Of a stretch of DNA of 64,000 nucleotides, positions 25,101 to 33,495 are shown one piece after another. The translations under genes were made by a program, and so were the position numbers. The stretch is from Streptomyces smyrnaeus (GTDB lineage Bacteria > Actinomycetota > Actinomycetes > Streptomycetales > Streptomycetaceae): positions 62,001-126,000 of the forward strand of contig NZ_JAFFZM010000018.1 in the NCBI RefSeq assembly GCF_017676345.1, in the 5' to 3' direction. Under the pieces are notes generated by a model, which was not told where the DNA came from, did not search any database, and saw only the letters and a program-made list of their open reading frames with translations. Positions within the stretch are counted from its first letter, which is position 1, and each line of letters opens with the position of its first letter.

Positions 25101-26180
25101 CTACGAGCGGCTGCTGACCGGCTCTGTGGGCGGTTCGGCGTCCGCCCGGTCCCCGCCGTGCAGTGCGACCACCTCGCGCGGGTCGAAGACCACACCCACC
25201 TCGATGCCCTCTTCCGGAGCGTCCCGCAGCGTGCAGGCGGCCTCCAGGGCCGGCCCCTCGTGCGGACGCAGCAGGACGGTCACCGTGGAGGCGTCCCCGC
25301 CCCGGAACGTCCGCGCCTCCACCGTGCAGCGCAGCCCCTCATCCGGTGGGCGCAGCAGCACCCCTCCGGGGCGTACGAGCAGCAGGGTGCTGCCCTGGGG
25401 AGTGCCCTGGGGGACGGCGATGTGGCCCCAGCCGGTGGCCGCCCTCTCCCCGTGGACGGTGGCCGCGGTGATGTTGTCGAAGCCCAGGAAGCGGGCCACG
25501 AACGCGGAGGCGGGGCGCTGCCAGACCTCCAGCGGGGTGCCGGCCTGCGCGATGCGTCCGTTCTCCATGACCACCACGCGGTCGGCGAGTGCGAAGGCCT
25601 CCCCGTGGTCGTGCGTGACAGCGAGCACCGTCGTACCCAGTCGCCGGAAGAGGCTCCGCAGCTCCACGACGAGGCGCTCGCGCAGTCCGCGGTCGAGCTG
25701 GCCCAGCGGTTCGTCCAGCATCAGCAGCTTCGGCTCGGGCGCCAGCGCGCGGGCGAGCGCGACGCGCTGCTGCTCACCGCCGGACAGCGCGGTGACGGCG
25801 CGCCCTCCGGCGCCCGGCAGTCCCACCAGGTCCAGCAGTTCGGCCACCCGGCGCCCGGTCTCGGCCCGGTCCGTGCGGTGCATGCGCGGTCCGAAGGCGA
25901 CGTTTCCCGCGACATCGCGCTGGGGGAAGAGCTGGTGGTCCTGGAACATCAGCCCGACGCCCCGCCGGTGCGGCGGCACCCCGCTCTGGTCCCGCCCCGA
26001 CAGCAGCACCCGTCCCGCGTCGGCCTGTTGCAGCCCGGCGACGACACGCAAAAGGGTGGACTTCCCGCTGCCGCTCGGCCCCAGTACGCACACCGTCTCG
26101 TGTGCGGCCACCTCCAGGTCGACCGCGTCCAGCGCGGTCCGCTCCCCGAAGCGTACGGTGACACCGTCCAGCCGCAGCAT
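25101..26180 (-). CDS. thiQ: Thiamine ABC transporter ATP-binding protein
   Basis: A 359-residue ABC ATPase. Walker A GPSGSGKSTL, Q-loop FQDHQLFPQ, signature LSGGEQQRVALARAL, Walker B LLMLDEPLGQLD and switch AVTHDHGEA are all intact. The first about 235 residues are the ATPase; the rest is a TOBE-like extension longer than in enterobacterial ThiQ. The ATG directly follows the thiP stop codon. The riboswitch at the operon head identifies the substrate as thiamine or a derivative. Confidence 0.88.
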   Translation of the reverse strand: MLRLDGVTVRFGERTALDAVDLEVAAHETVCVLGPSGSGKSTLLRVVAGLQQADAGRVLLSGRDQSGVPPHRRGVGLMFQDHQLFPQRDVAGNVAFGPRMHRTDRAETGRRVAELLDLVGLPGAGGRAVTALSGGEQQRVALARALAPEPKLLMLDEPLGQLDRGLRERLVVELRSLFRRLGTTVLAVTHDHGEAFALADRVVVMENGRIAQAGTPLEVWQRPASAFVARFLGFDNITAATVHGERAATGWGHIAVPQGTPQGSTLLLVRPGGVLLRPPDEGLRCTVEARTFRGGDASTVTVLLRPHEGPALEAACTLRDAPEEGIEVGVVFDPREVVALHGGDRADAEPPTEPVSSRS

Positions 26181-27995
26181 CTACAACTCCCCCTGGCGGT
26201 CGATTCGGACGCGCTCCAGCGCGAGCAGTACGCCCGCGCAGACAAGCATCAGGATGGTGCTCAGGGCCATCGCCTGGCCGTAGTACGACTCCCCGGCGCG
26301 GCCCAGCATCCTGGCCACCGCGACCGGCAGGGTGGGAGCGTCCGGACGGGCGATGAAAACTGTCGCCCCGAACTCGCCCAGCGAGACGGTGAAGGCGAAC
26401 CCGGCGGCCACCACCAGTGCCCGCCGCACGAGCGGGAAGTCGACCTCCCGCCAGGCGCGCAGCGGGGAGGCGCCCAGCACGGCAGCGGCCTCACGCAGCC
26501 GTACGTCCACAGCGCGCAGTACCGGCAGCATGGTGCGGATGACGAACGGCACGCCCACCAGTGCCTGCGCGAGGGGCACCAGGATCCAGGTGGAGCGCAG
26601 ATCGAGCGGAGGCTCGTCCAGCGCGACGAGGAAACCGAAGCCGACAGTGACGGCAGAGGTGCCCAGCGGCAGCATCAGCAGCGCATCGAAACCGCGCACC
26701 AGCTGTGCCAGCCCGAAGGCCCCTCCGCCCGGACGGCGCCGGGTATCGGGGAGAGTGAGCGCGGCAGCGGCCGATCCACCCACCACCAGGGCGATGACCG
26801 TCGCGACGGCGGCGTAGGCCAGTGAGTTGCCGACGGCCTCGACAGGCGCGACGACAAAGGTCGCACTGTCGGACTGTGCCGCCAGTGCGCGGAAAAAGGT
26901 GAGCCCGTATCCGTCCGGCCCCCCGAATGCCCGCTGTACCAGCACCAGCAGCGGCACAACAGTCAGCACAAGGATCACGCCCAGCACGGAGCACAGCAGC
27001 ACCCACTGGCCGGCACCTGCGGGACGCCGCGCGGTGTGTTCCGCGGGGACGAGGCTGAGCGCGCTCTCCCGCTTGCGCAGCGACCAGGCGTGCACCGCCA
27101 GCAGCGCGGCGACGGCGGCGAACTGGACGAGCGTCAGCACAGCCGCCGTCGGCAGGTCCAGCAAGGTGGCGGTCTGCCGGTAGATCTCCACCTCCAGTGT
27201 GGCGTAGCGCGGCCCGCCCAGTACCTGGATGACGCCGAAGCTGGTGAAGGTGAAAAGGAAGACGATCAGCGCGGCAGCTGCCACGGAGGGGGCCAGCGCC
27301 GGCAGGGTGACCCGCCGCCAGGCGGTGAGGCGACCGGCCCCCAGCACCCGTGCGGCCTCCTCCTGGCGCGGGTCGAGCTGGGACCACAGGCCGCCCACGG
27401 TGCGCACCACGACCGCGTAGTTGAAGAAGACGTGCGCGAGCAGGATCGCCCACACACTGGTGTCCAGCCGTACCCCGAACCATTCGTCCAGCACTCCCCC
27501 GCGCCCCGCCAGTGCGAGAAAGGCGGAGCCGACCACGACGGTCGGCAGCACGAACGGCACGGTGACCACGGCGCGCAGCATCCGCTTGCCCGGAAAGTCG
27601 AACCGCGCGAACACATAGGCACCCGGCAGTGCCAACGCGAGAGTGAGTGCTGTCGAGGCGGCGGCCTGCCAGAGGGTGAACCACACCACCTGGAGGATGT
27701 CCGGGTCGCTCAGCACCTGCCCGATCCGGCCGAGCTGCCACTGTCCGCCCTCGCGCAGCCCGCGCCCGACGATGGCGACCACCGGGTAGCCGAAGAAGAC
27801 GGCGAAGAAGGCCGCCGGCACAGCCATCAGAGCGAGCCGCACCCAGCCGACCCTCGAACGGGGCGCCACCGCGGTGGCGTCCGGCTCCGGCCCGGCCGGG
27901 CCGCGCACCAGGTCCGCGACGTCCGGCACCTCAGGGGCGTCCGCGGCGTCCGGGGCGGCTACTTCACGGCGAGCGAGGTCCACGTCTTGATCCAC
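26181..27995 (-). CDS. thiP: Thiamine ABC transporter permease, fused two-domain type
   Basis: A 604-residue permease with two homologous halves and about 12 membrane segments, as in ThiP/FbpB proteins. Coupling loops are visible in each half: EEAARVLGAGRLTAWRRVTL and LREAAAVLGASPLRAWREVD. It forms the whole channel as a single chain. The listed GTG lies 37 bases inside thiB; a second GTG at 27983 is possible, and the ribosome site is unclear for both. The stop abuts the thiQ start. Confidence 0.88.
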   Translation of the reverse strand: MDQDVDLARREVAAPDAADAPEVPDVADLVRGPAGPEPDATAVAPRSRVGWVRLALMAVPAAFFAVFFGYPVVAIVGRGLREGGQWQLGRIGQVLSDPDILQVVWFTLWQAAASTALTLALALPGAYVFARFDFPGKRMLRAVVTVPFVLPTVVVGSAFLALAGRGGVLDEWFGVRLDTSVWAILLAHVFFNYAVVVRTVGGLWSQLDPRQEEAARVLGAGRLTAWRRVTLPALAPSVAAAALIVFLFTFTSFGVIQVLGGPRYATLEVEIYRQTATLLDLPTAAVLTLVQFAAVAALLAVHAWSLRKRESALSLVPAEHTARRPAGAGQWVLLCSVLGVILVLTVVPLLVLVQRAFGGPDGYGLTFFRALAAQSDSATFVVAPVEAVGNSLAYAAVATVIALVVGGSAAAALTLPDTRRRPGGGAFGLAQLVRGFDALLMLPLGTSAVTVGFGFLVALDEPPLDLRSTWILVPLAQALVGVPFVIRTMLPVLRAVDVRLREAAAVLGASPLRAWREVDFPLVRRALVVAAGFAFTVSLGEFGATVFIARPDAPTLPVAVARMLGRAGESYYGQAMALSTILMLVCAGVLLALERVRIDRQGEL

Positions 27996-29035
27996 TGCTC
28001 ACGGTGTTCAGCGATCTTCTTCGGGGCGACGGTGGCCGGGTCGTCGACGGTCTCGCCGTACTTGGAGAACAGCTTCGGCAGCCGGGCGTCCTCGCGGACC
28101 GGGTTGACGAACATCTGCAGCGGCAGGTCCTCCTGGAACCGCTTGCTGAGCAGGAAGTCCAGCAGCGCCTTGCCGCCCTTGGTGTTCTCGGCGCCGCTGA
28201 GCAGCCCGGCGTACTCGGTCTGCCGGAAGCAGGTGCCCTTGGCGACGCCGGTCGGCGCCTTCTCGGGCGGGTTCTCGACGCCCATCACCTCGGCGGGCGG
28301 GCTGGAGGCGTAGGAGACGACGAGCGGCTTGTCGCCCTTGCCCTTGCCCTCGCGCGAGCCGGTGAAGCGGTCGTTGTAGGCCTGCTCCCAGCTGCTCGCC
28401 ACCTCCACGCCGTTGGCGCGCAGCTTCTTCCAGTAGCCCTGCCAGCCGTCCTCGCCGAACTCGGCGACGCTCGCCAGCAGGAACGCCAGTCCGGGTGAGG
28501 AGCCCGCGGCGTCCTCGGTCACCAGGAGGTTCTTGTAGCGGGGCTTCGTCAGGTCATCGAGGGTGCGCGGCGGGTCGAGCTTCTTGTCGGCGAACCACTT
28601 GCGGTCGTAGTTGACGCACACGTCGCCGGTGTCGACCGGGGTGACCCGGTGCTTGTCGGGGTCGGCCTGCAGCCGCTGCGGCACCTTGTCGAGGCCCTTG
28701 GCCTTGTAGGGCGCGAAGACGCCCTTGTCGAGGGGGCGGGAGAGCAGGGTGTTGTCGACGCCGAAGAAGACGTCGCCCTGAGGATTGCCCTTGTTGAGCA
28801 CCGCCTGGTTCACGGCGGCTCCGGCGTCACCACCGCGCAGCACCTTGACCTTGTAGCCGCTGCGCTTCTCGAAGTCCTTGAGAACAGGCTTGGAGACGGC
28901 GAACGAGTCGTGGGTGACGAGGGTGACGGTCTTGGCGTCTCCGCTGCCGCCCGAGCCGCCGCAGGCGGTGGCGAGGAGGGCGAGGGTGAGGACAGCGGTG
29001 GTTGCGGCAGCAGCGCGCCGCGCGTGCTTCTTCAT
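27959..29035 (-). CDS. thiB: Thiamine-binding lipoprotein of ABC importer
   Basis: A 358-residue substrate-binding lipoprotein. A KKHARR n-region and hydrophobic core lead to a lipobox LLATAC with Cys at residue 25. Family pieces of the thiamine-binding (TbpA) type include LVTHDSFAVSK near the start, DTGDVCVNYDRKWF and SYASSPPAEV. It is the first gene of thiB-thiP-thiQ and sits 12 bases downstream of a TPP riboswitch, which makes the substrate assignment strong. The AGGAAG ribosome site lies within the riboswitch's last helix. Confidence 0.92.
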   Translation of the reverse strand: MKKHARRAAAATTAVLTLALLATACGGSGGSGDAKTVTLVTHDSFAVSKPVLKDFEKRSGYKVKVLRGGDAGAAVNQAVLNKGNPQGDVFFGVDNTLLSRPLDKGVFAPYKAKGLDKVPQRLQADPDKHRVTPVDTGDVCVNYDRKWFADKKLDPPRTLDDLTKPRYKNLLVTEDAAGSSPGLAFLLASVAEFGEDGWQGYWKKLRANGVEVASSWEQAYNDRFTGSREGKGKGDKPLVVSYASSPPAEVMGVENPPEKAPTGVAKGTCFRQTEYAGLLSGAENTKGGKALLDFLLSKRFQEDLPLQMFVNPVREDARLPKLFSKYGETVDDPATVAPKKIAEHREQWIKTWTSLAVK

Positions 29036-29046
29036 CAGTGCATCGA

Positions 29047-29138
29047 CTTCCTACCCGGCATGACCCGGGCGAGGTTCGAGGGTCTGCGGCGCGTACGGAG
29101 GTACTGCCGCACTCTCAGCGCTGTGAGCGCTCCCCTGT
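29047..29138 (-). promoter_or_regulatory. TPP (THI-box) riboswitch upstream of thiB
   Basis: Read on the minus strand the leader carries the conserved TPP-aptamer blocks in order: GGGGAGC, then GCTGAGAG (the pyrimidine-sensing CUGAGA), then AGACCCTCGAACCT, then CCGGGTCATGCCGGGTAGGA. These match the P2/J3-2 and P4-P5 elements of TPP riboswitches. The final AGGAAG block is also the thiB ribosome site, so ligand binding probably blocks translation of the thiamine importer. Confidence 0.93.
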
Positions 29139-29261
29139 CGGCTGTTCGGTTTTCACGGGCCGCACGGACGGCCCGTTCGAACACTATCAGTCAGGCCCCG
29201 ACGCCGGTCGGGCGTCGGCGCACCCCAGCGGTCGGGTGATCGGCGGTCGGCGGTCGGGTCG

Positions 29262-30374
29262 TCAGCGCTCGGTGGCCGCGAGCTGGCCGCACGCACCGTC
29301 GATCTCCTGGCCCCGGGTATCCCGAACGGTCACCGGCACACCATGCGACTCCAGCGTCCGTACGAACTCGGCCTCGTCCTCCGGCCGGGAGGCGGTCCAC
29401 TTGGAGCCGGGAGTCGGGTTGAGCGGGATGAGATTGACGTGCACCCGCTTGTTCTTCAGCAGCCGGCCCAGCAGGTCGGCCCGCCAGGCCTGGTCGTTGA
29501 TGTCCTTGATCAGCGCGTACTCGATCGACACCCGGCGGCCGGACTTGGCCGCGTACTCCCAGGCCGCGTCCAGCACCTCGCGCACCTTCCAGCGGGTGTT
29601 GACCGGGACGAGGGTGTCGCGCAGCTCGTCGTCGGGCGCGTGCAGGGAGAGTGCCAGCCGGCACTTGAAGCCCTCGTCGGCGAAGCGCAGCATCGCGGGC
29701 ACGAGCCCCACCGTGGAGACGGTGATGCCGCGCTGGGAGAGCCCGAGACCGTCCGGCTCGGGGTCGGTCAGCCGCCTGATGGCGCCGACCACCCGCTTGT
29801 AGTTGGCCAGCGGCTCGCCCATGCCCATGAAGACGATGTTGGACAGCCGTGCCGGTCCCCCGGGCACCTCACCGTCCCGCAGGGCGCGCATACCGTCGAC
29901 GATCTGGTGGACGATCTCCGCCGTGGACAGGTTCCGGTCCAGTCCGGCCTGGCCCGTGGCGCAGAACGGGCAGTTCATCCCGCAGCCGGCCTGCGAGCTG
30001 ATGCACATGGTGACCCGGTCCGGGTAGCGCATCAGCACCGACTCCACGAGCGTCCCGTCGTGCAGCCGCCACAGCGTCTTGCGGGTGGTGTCGTCGTCAC
30101 AGCTGATGTGCCGCACCACGTTCATCAGGTCGGGCAGCAGCCCCGCCGCCAGCTTCTCGCGGGCAGCGGCCGGGATGTCGGTCCACTGCTGGGGGTCGTG
30201 CGCCAGCCGCGAGAAGTAGTGCTGCGAGAGCTGCTTGGCGCGGAAGGGCTTCTCCCCGATCTCCGCGACCGCCTCCCGGCGCTCCTGAGGGCTGAGATCG
30301 GCAAGATGACGGGGCGGCTTCTTCGCGCCACGCGGGGCGACGAACGTCAGTTCTCCAGGGGCAGGCCCCGACAT
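29262..30374 (-). CDS. rlmN: 23S rRNA (adenine2503-C2)-methyltransferase
   Basis: A 370-residue radical-SAM methyltransferase that methylates A2503 of 23S rRNA and A37 of some tRNAs. The 4Fe-4S cluster cysteines are C131, C135 and C138 in CGMNCPFC; the SAM-binding region includes FMGMGEPLANY, and a catalytic Cys sits near the C-terminus in IDGACGQLA. Length is normal. ATG at 30374 has GAGGAG 11 bases upstream. The gap to cdsA holds two hairpin repeats. Confidence 0.95.
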   Translation of the reverse strand: MSGPAPGELTFVAPRGAKKPPRHLADLSPQERREAVAEIGEKPFRAKQLSQHYFSRLAHDPQQWTDIPAAAREKLAAGLLPDLMNVVRHISCDDDTTRKTLWRLHDGTLVESVLMRYPDRVTMCISSQAGCGMNCPFCATGQAGLDRNLSTAEIVHQIVDGMRALRDGEVPGGPARLSNIVFMGMGEPLANYKRVVGAIRRLTDPEPDGLGLSQRGITVSTVGLVPAMLRFADEGFKCRLALSLHAPDDELRDTLVPVNTRWKVREVLDAAWEYAAKSGRRVSIEYALIKDINDQAWRADLLGRLLKNKRVHVNLIPLNPTPGSKWTASRPEDEAEFVRTLESHGVPVTVRDTRGQEIDGACGQLAATER

Positions 30375-30404
30375 GAGCAGGTACTCCTCAAAGCTGCACG
30401 GGTG

Positions 30405-30494
30405 GTGATCCCCGCGGACACGGGGACAACGGCACGGCGATGCCTGCGCCGGGAGATCTCACCGGACGATCCCCGCCGCGGCGGGGACGCAGAC
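30405..30494. repeat. Two type I-E CRISPR-like repeats, 61 bp apart (or tandem terminators)
   Basis: GATCCCCG-N6-CGGGGAC occurs at 30407-30427 and 30468-30488, exactly 61 bp apart, the usual type I-E period (29-nt repeat, 32-nt spacer). Outside the stems the two copies differ. The second is also a perfect CCCCGCCGCGGCGGGG palindrome. They lie just downstream of cdsA, so two tandem terminators are an equally good reading. No cas genes are in the window and no third copy exists at the next 61-bp steps. Confidence 0.45.
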
Positions 30495-30518
30495 CCATCC
30501 AGCGTAACCGGTGCGCTT

Positions 30519-31718
30519 TCAGCCCGCGCCGACGAAGACCACCAGCAGCAGCCACACCACCGGAGCCGTCGGCAGCAGGGAGTCGAGGCGGTCCATGATG
30601 CCGCCGTGTCCGGGCAGCAGGGTGCCCATGTCCTTGATGCCCAGGTCCCGCTTCATCATCGATTCGCCCAGGTCGCCCAGGGTGGCGCTGACCGAGACCG
30701 CCAGCCCCAGCAGCAGCCCCTGCCACCAGCTCCCCCCGTCGATCAGGAACTGGGTGCACAGCGCCCCGGCCCCCATGGCGAAGGTCACCGCGCCGATCAG
30801 CCCCTCGCGGGTCTTGCCGGGGCTGATGCGGGGGGCCAGCTTCCGCCGGCCGAAGCGCCAGCCCACCGCGTAGGCGCCGGTGTCGCTGACCACGGTGAGG
30901 ATCAGGAACGTCAGCACCCGCCACGGCCCGTCGTCCGCGGCCAGCATCAGGGCCACGAAGGTGGCCAGGAAGGGTACGTAGAAGGCGGCGAAGAGGCCTG
31001 CCGTCACATCCCGCAGATAGTCGGCGGGGGGCTGCGTCATCCGCCACGCCAGGACGGCGAGGGCCGTGAGCGCCATGGCCACCCACGCGCCCTCCGCGCC
31101 CCGCACGTACCCGGCGATGGTCATGGCGGCGCCGCCGAGGGCCAGCGGCACCAACGGGGCCCGGATGCCCTTGCGCTCGCGCAGCCGCGAGGTCAGCTCC
31201 CACAGACCGACGACGACCGCCAGCACGATCACGCCCAGGAAGACCGGCTTGTAGAAGAAGAGCGCGGCCAGGATGACCGCGCCGAGCCCCAGGCCGACTC
31301 CTATCGCGGCGCGCAGATCCCGCCCCGCGCGCTTCTTGCCCTCCCCCGACGGCGCGGTACCGGCTGACGGGGCAGCCGGCTGCCCGGGGGTGGGCTCCGG
31401 CTCGTCGTGGCCGTACGGCTGCGCACCGCCGGGTGGGCCGGCGGGGCCTGTGAAACCGGGGCCTTCGGGACGGTGCCGGCCGTCACGGCCGTCTCCCCCG
31501 CCGGCGGGACCCCCTGGGTCGGACACAATGGGCATACGCCGAGTCTGCGACGCTTCGCCCCCCACATCGTGCACGGGGACACTCACGTCGTGGGCGGGCA
31601 CCTGACCATCGCCCGGGCGGGGCAGCGCCGAAGGGGTGGCGTAGCCCTGCTCGGGCGGACCCCAGTACCGGGCGTCCCCGGCGTTCGGTTGCGGCGCTCC
31701 CCAGGATGAGTCGTTCAC
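30519..31718 (-). CDS. cdsA: Phosphatidate cytidylyltransferase
   Basis: A 399-residue membrane enzyme making CDP-diacylglycerol from phosphatidate and CTP. The first about 125 residues are a Pro/Gly-rich cytoplasmic extension typical of streptomycetes. Then about eight membrane segments follow, and the signature is KRDLGIKDMGTLLPGHGGIMDRLDS (given here as its key residues Asp, Lys-Asp, Pro-Gly-His-Gly and Asp-Arg-Asp). GTG at 31718 follows frr by 39 bases, consistent with one pyrH-frr-cdsA transcription unit. Confidence 0.93.
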   Translation of the reverse strand: MNDSSWGAPQPNAGDARYWGPPEQGYATPSALPRPGDGQVPAHDVSVPVHDVGGEASQTRRMPIVSDPGGPAGGGDGRDGRHRPEGPGFTGPAGPPGGAQPYGHDEPEPTPGQPAAPSAGTAPSGEGKKRAGRDLRAAIGVGLGLGAVILAALFFYKPVFLGVIVLAVVVGLWELTSRLRERKGIRAPLVPLALGGAAMTIAGYVRGAEGAWVAMALTALAVLAWRMTQPPADYLRDVTAGLFAAFYVPFLATFVALMLAADDGPWRVLTFLILTVVSDTGAYAVGWRFGRRKLAPRISPGKTREGLIGAVTFAMGAGALCTQFLIDGGSWWQGLLLGLAVSVSATLGDLGESMMKRDLGIKDMGTLLPGHGGIMDRLDSLLPTAPVVWLLLVVFVGAG

Positions 31719-31757
31719 AGATTGCAGCCTTCGACCTCGGACCTTGAGACGGTGAGC

Positions 31758-32315
31758 TCAGACTTCGAGCAGCTCGGACTCCTTGTGCTTGAGCAGCTCG
31801 TCCACCTGCGTGACGTACTTGGCGGTGGTGTCGTCGAGCTCCTTCTCGCCCCTGCGGCCCTCGTCCTCACCGACCTCGCCGTCCTTGATGGCCTTGTCGA
31901 TGGTCTCCTTGGCCTTGCGCCGGATGCTGCGAATGGAGATCTTGGCGTCCTCGCCCTTGCTCTTGGCGACCTTGATGTACTCCCGGCGGCGCTCCTCGGT
32001 CAGCTCGGGGAACGTCACCCGGATGATATTGCCGTCGTTCGACGGGTTGACGCCCAGGTCCGAGTCGCGGATGGCCTGTTCGATGTTGCGCAGCGAGCTC
32101 TTGTCGAACGGAGTCACCACGGCCATCCGGGGCTCCGGGACGGAGAACGACGCGAGCTGGTTGATCGGCGTCATCGTGCCGTAGTACTCCGCCACGATCT
32201 TGTTGAACATCGCCGGGTGCGCACGGCCGGTGCGGATAGCGGCGAAGTCCTCCTTGGCGACGACGACCGCCTTCTCCATCTTTTCCTCGGCTTCGAGGAG
32301 GGTCTCTTCGATCAC
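31758..32315 (-). CDS. frr: Ribosome-recycling factor
   Basis: A 185-residue RRF that with EF-G splits post-termination ribosomes. Diagnostic pieces: IRTGRAHPAMFNKI, VTPFDKSSLRNIEQAI, and the C-terminal helix DDTTAKYVTQVDELLKHKE. Two adjacent GTG codons can start it; the second, at 32315, is six bases after AGGAG and gives the usual MIEETLLEAEEKM opening. It follows pyrH with a 227-base gap and precedes cdsA. Confidence 0.95.
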   Translation of the reverse strand: MIEETLLEAEEKMEKAVVVAKEDFAAIRTGRAHPAMFNKIVAEYYGTMTPINQLASFSVPEPRMAVVTPFDKSSLRNIEQAIRDSDLGVNPSNDGNIIRVTFPELTEERRREYIKVAKSKGEDAKISIRSIRRKAKETIDKAIKDGEVGEDEGRRGEKELDDTTAKYVTQVDELLKHKESELLEV

Positions 32316-32542
32316 CACGTGCTCCTGGTTCGATGAATGAGCCTGACTGCTTCATCCGGGGCTGTGAGCTGACGGCCGCCCCGCGGGCCGCCCCGGCCCC
32401 CGCGATGCCCTGATTCCTGCACGGTGTCCGACCGGCAGGCTGTTGTCCATCCCCGTACCGTGCCGTTCGTACGCCGCCGTGTTGCCGACGGCACCGGGCG
32501 GGCGCGGACCGGTCGCGCCCGCGAGGACCGTCGGCGGGACGA

Positions 32543-33298
32543 TCAGACCCGGGTGCCCTGGTTGCTCACCAGGGTGCCGATCTTCTCACCCTTGACCGCG
32601 CGGGCGATATTGCCTTCGGCGAGCAGCTCGAAGACGAGGATCGGCAACTTGTTGTCGCGGCAGAGCGTGATCGCGGTCATGTCGGCGACCTTGAGGTCGC
32701 GGGTGATGACCTCGCCGTACTCGAGCGCGTCGAACTTCTCCGCCGCCGGATTGCGCGCGGGGTCCGAGTCGTAGACGCCGTCCACGCCGTTCTTGCCCAT
32801 GAGCATCACCTCGGCGTTGATCTCCAGGGCACGCTGGGCCGCGGTGGTGTCGGTGGAGAAGTACGGCATGCCCATACCGGCGCCGAAGATGACGACGCGG
32901 CCCTTCTCCAGGTGCCGGATGGCGCGCAGCGGAATGTACGGCTCGGCGACCTGGCCCATCGTGATGGCGGTCTGCACCCGCGAGTCGATGCCTTCCTTCT
33001 CCAGGAAGTCCTGGAGCGCCAGGCAGTTCATGACGGTGCCGAGCATGCCCATGTAGTCGGAGCGGGCCCGGTCCATACCGCGCTGCTGGAGCTCGGCGCC
33101 GCGGAAGAAGTTGCCGCCCCCGATGACGACGGCCATCTCGGCACCGTCGCGGACGACCGAGGCGATCTCCCGGGCCATCTTGTGCACGACGTCGGGGTCG
33201 ACACCGAGCCCACCGCCGCCGGCGAACGCCTCGCCGGAGAGCTTCAGCAGGAAGCGCCGGCGCATTTTACTCTCTTTGCCGGTGTCATTGCAGGTCAT
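32543..33298 (-). CDS. pyrH: UMP kinase
   Basis: A 251-residue bacterial UMP kinase of the amino-acid-kinase fold (UMP + ATP to UDP). Motifs: LLKLSGEAFAG, VIGGGNFFRG, RARSDYMGMLGTVMN, and ATP-site TDTTAAQRALEI. ATG at 33298 is chosen because a perfect GAGGAGATC site lies just upstream; the frame reaches a GTG six codons earlier. Regulation by GTP/UTP is known for the family. Confidence 0.95.
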   Translation of the reverse strand: MTCNDTGKESKMRRRFLLKLSGEAFAGGGGLGVDPDVVHKMAREIASVVRDGAEMAVVIGGGNFFRGAELQQRGMDRARSDYMGMLGTVMNCLALQDFLEKEGIDSRVQTAITMGQVAEPYIPLRAIRHLEKGRVVIFGAGMGMPYFSTDTTAAQRALEINAEVMLMGKNGVDGVYDSDPARNPAAEKFDALEYGEVITRDLKVADMTAITLCRDNKLPILVFELLAEGNIARAVKGEKIGTLVSNQGTRV

Positions 33299-33324
33299 GG
33301 AGATCTCCTCGTGCACATACGAAA

Positions 33325-33373
33325 GAGGCCATTGCCGTCGGATCCTCGCGGTTCCCTCTGCGGCAATGGCCTC
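33325..33373 (-). terminator. 13-bp inverted repeat upstream of pyrH
   Basis: GAGGCCATTGCCG (33325-33337) is a perfect inverted repeat of 33361-33373 across a 23-base loop, immediately before the pyrH ribosome site. It may end tsf transcription or act as a pyrH leader structure. Confidence 0.6.
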
Positions 33374-33392
33374 CTCGTCACAACTGCCCTGT

Positions 33393-33468
33393 GCCCGACC
33401 TTATCGGGCCCGTGCCGGTTCTGTACGCGGTGCTGGGTGTGCTCCACCTCTGGGCGAACAGAACCGGC
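33393..33468 (-). terminator. Two further hairpins after tsf
   Basis: An 11-bp repeat GCCGGTTCTGT (33414-33424 with 33458-33468) and a six-bp hairpin (33393-33398 with 33404-33409) follow the tsf stop at 33496. Together with the 33325 hairpin they make a three-hairpin tsf/pyrH boundary. Confidence 0.6.
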
Positions 33469-33495
33469 CTGCGGGATGCGTCAGGAACGGGGCTC

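Noticed and set aside
29343..31367. A 674-residue plus-strand open frame
   Set aside because: Lies across rlmN and cdsA on the opposite strand; composition artefact.
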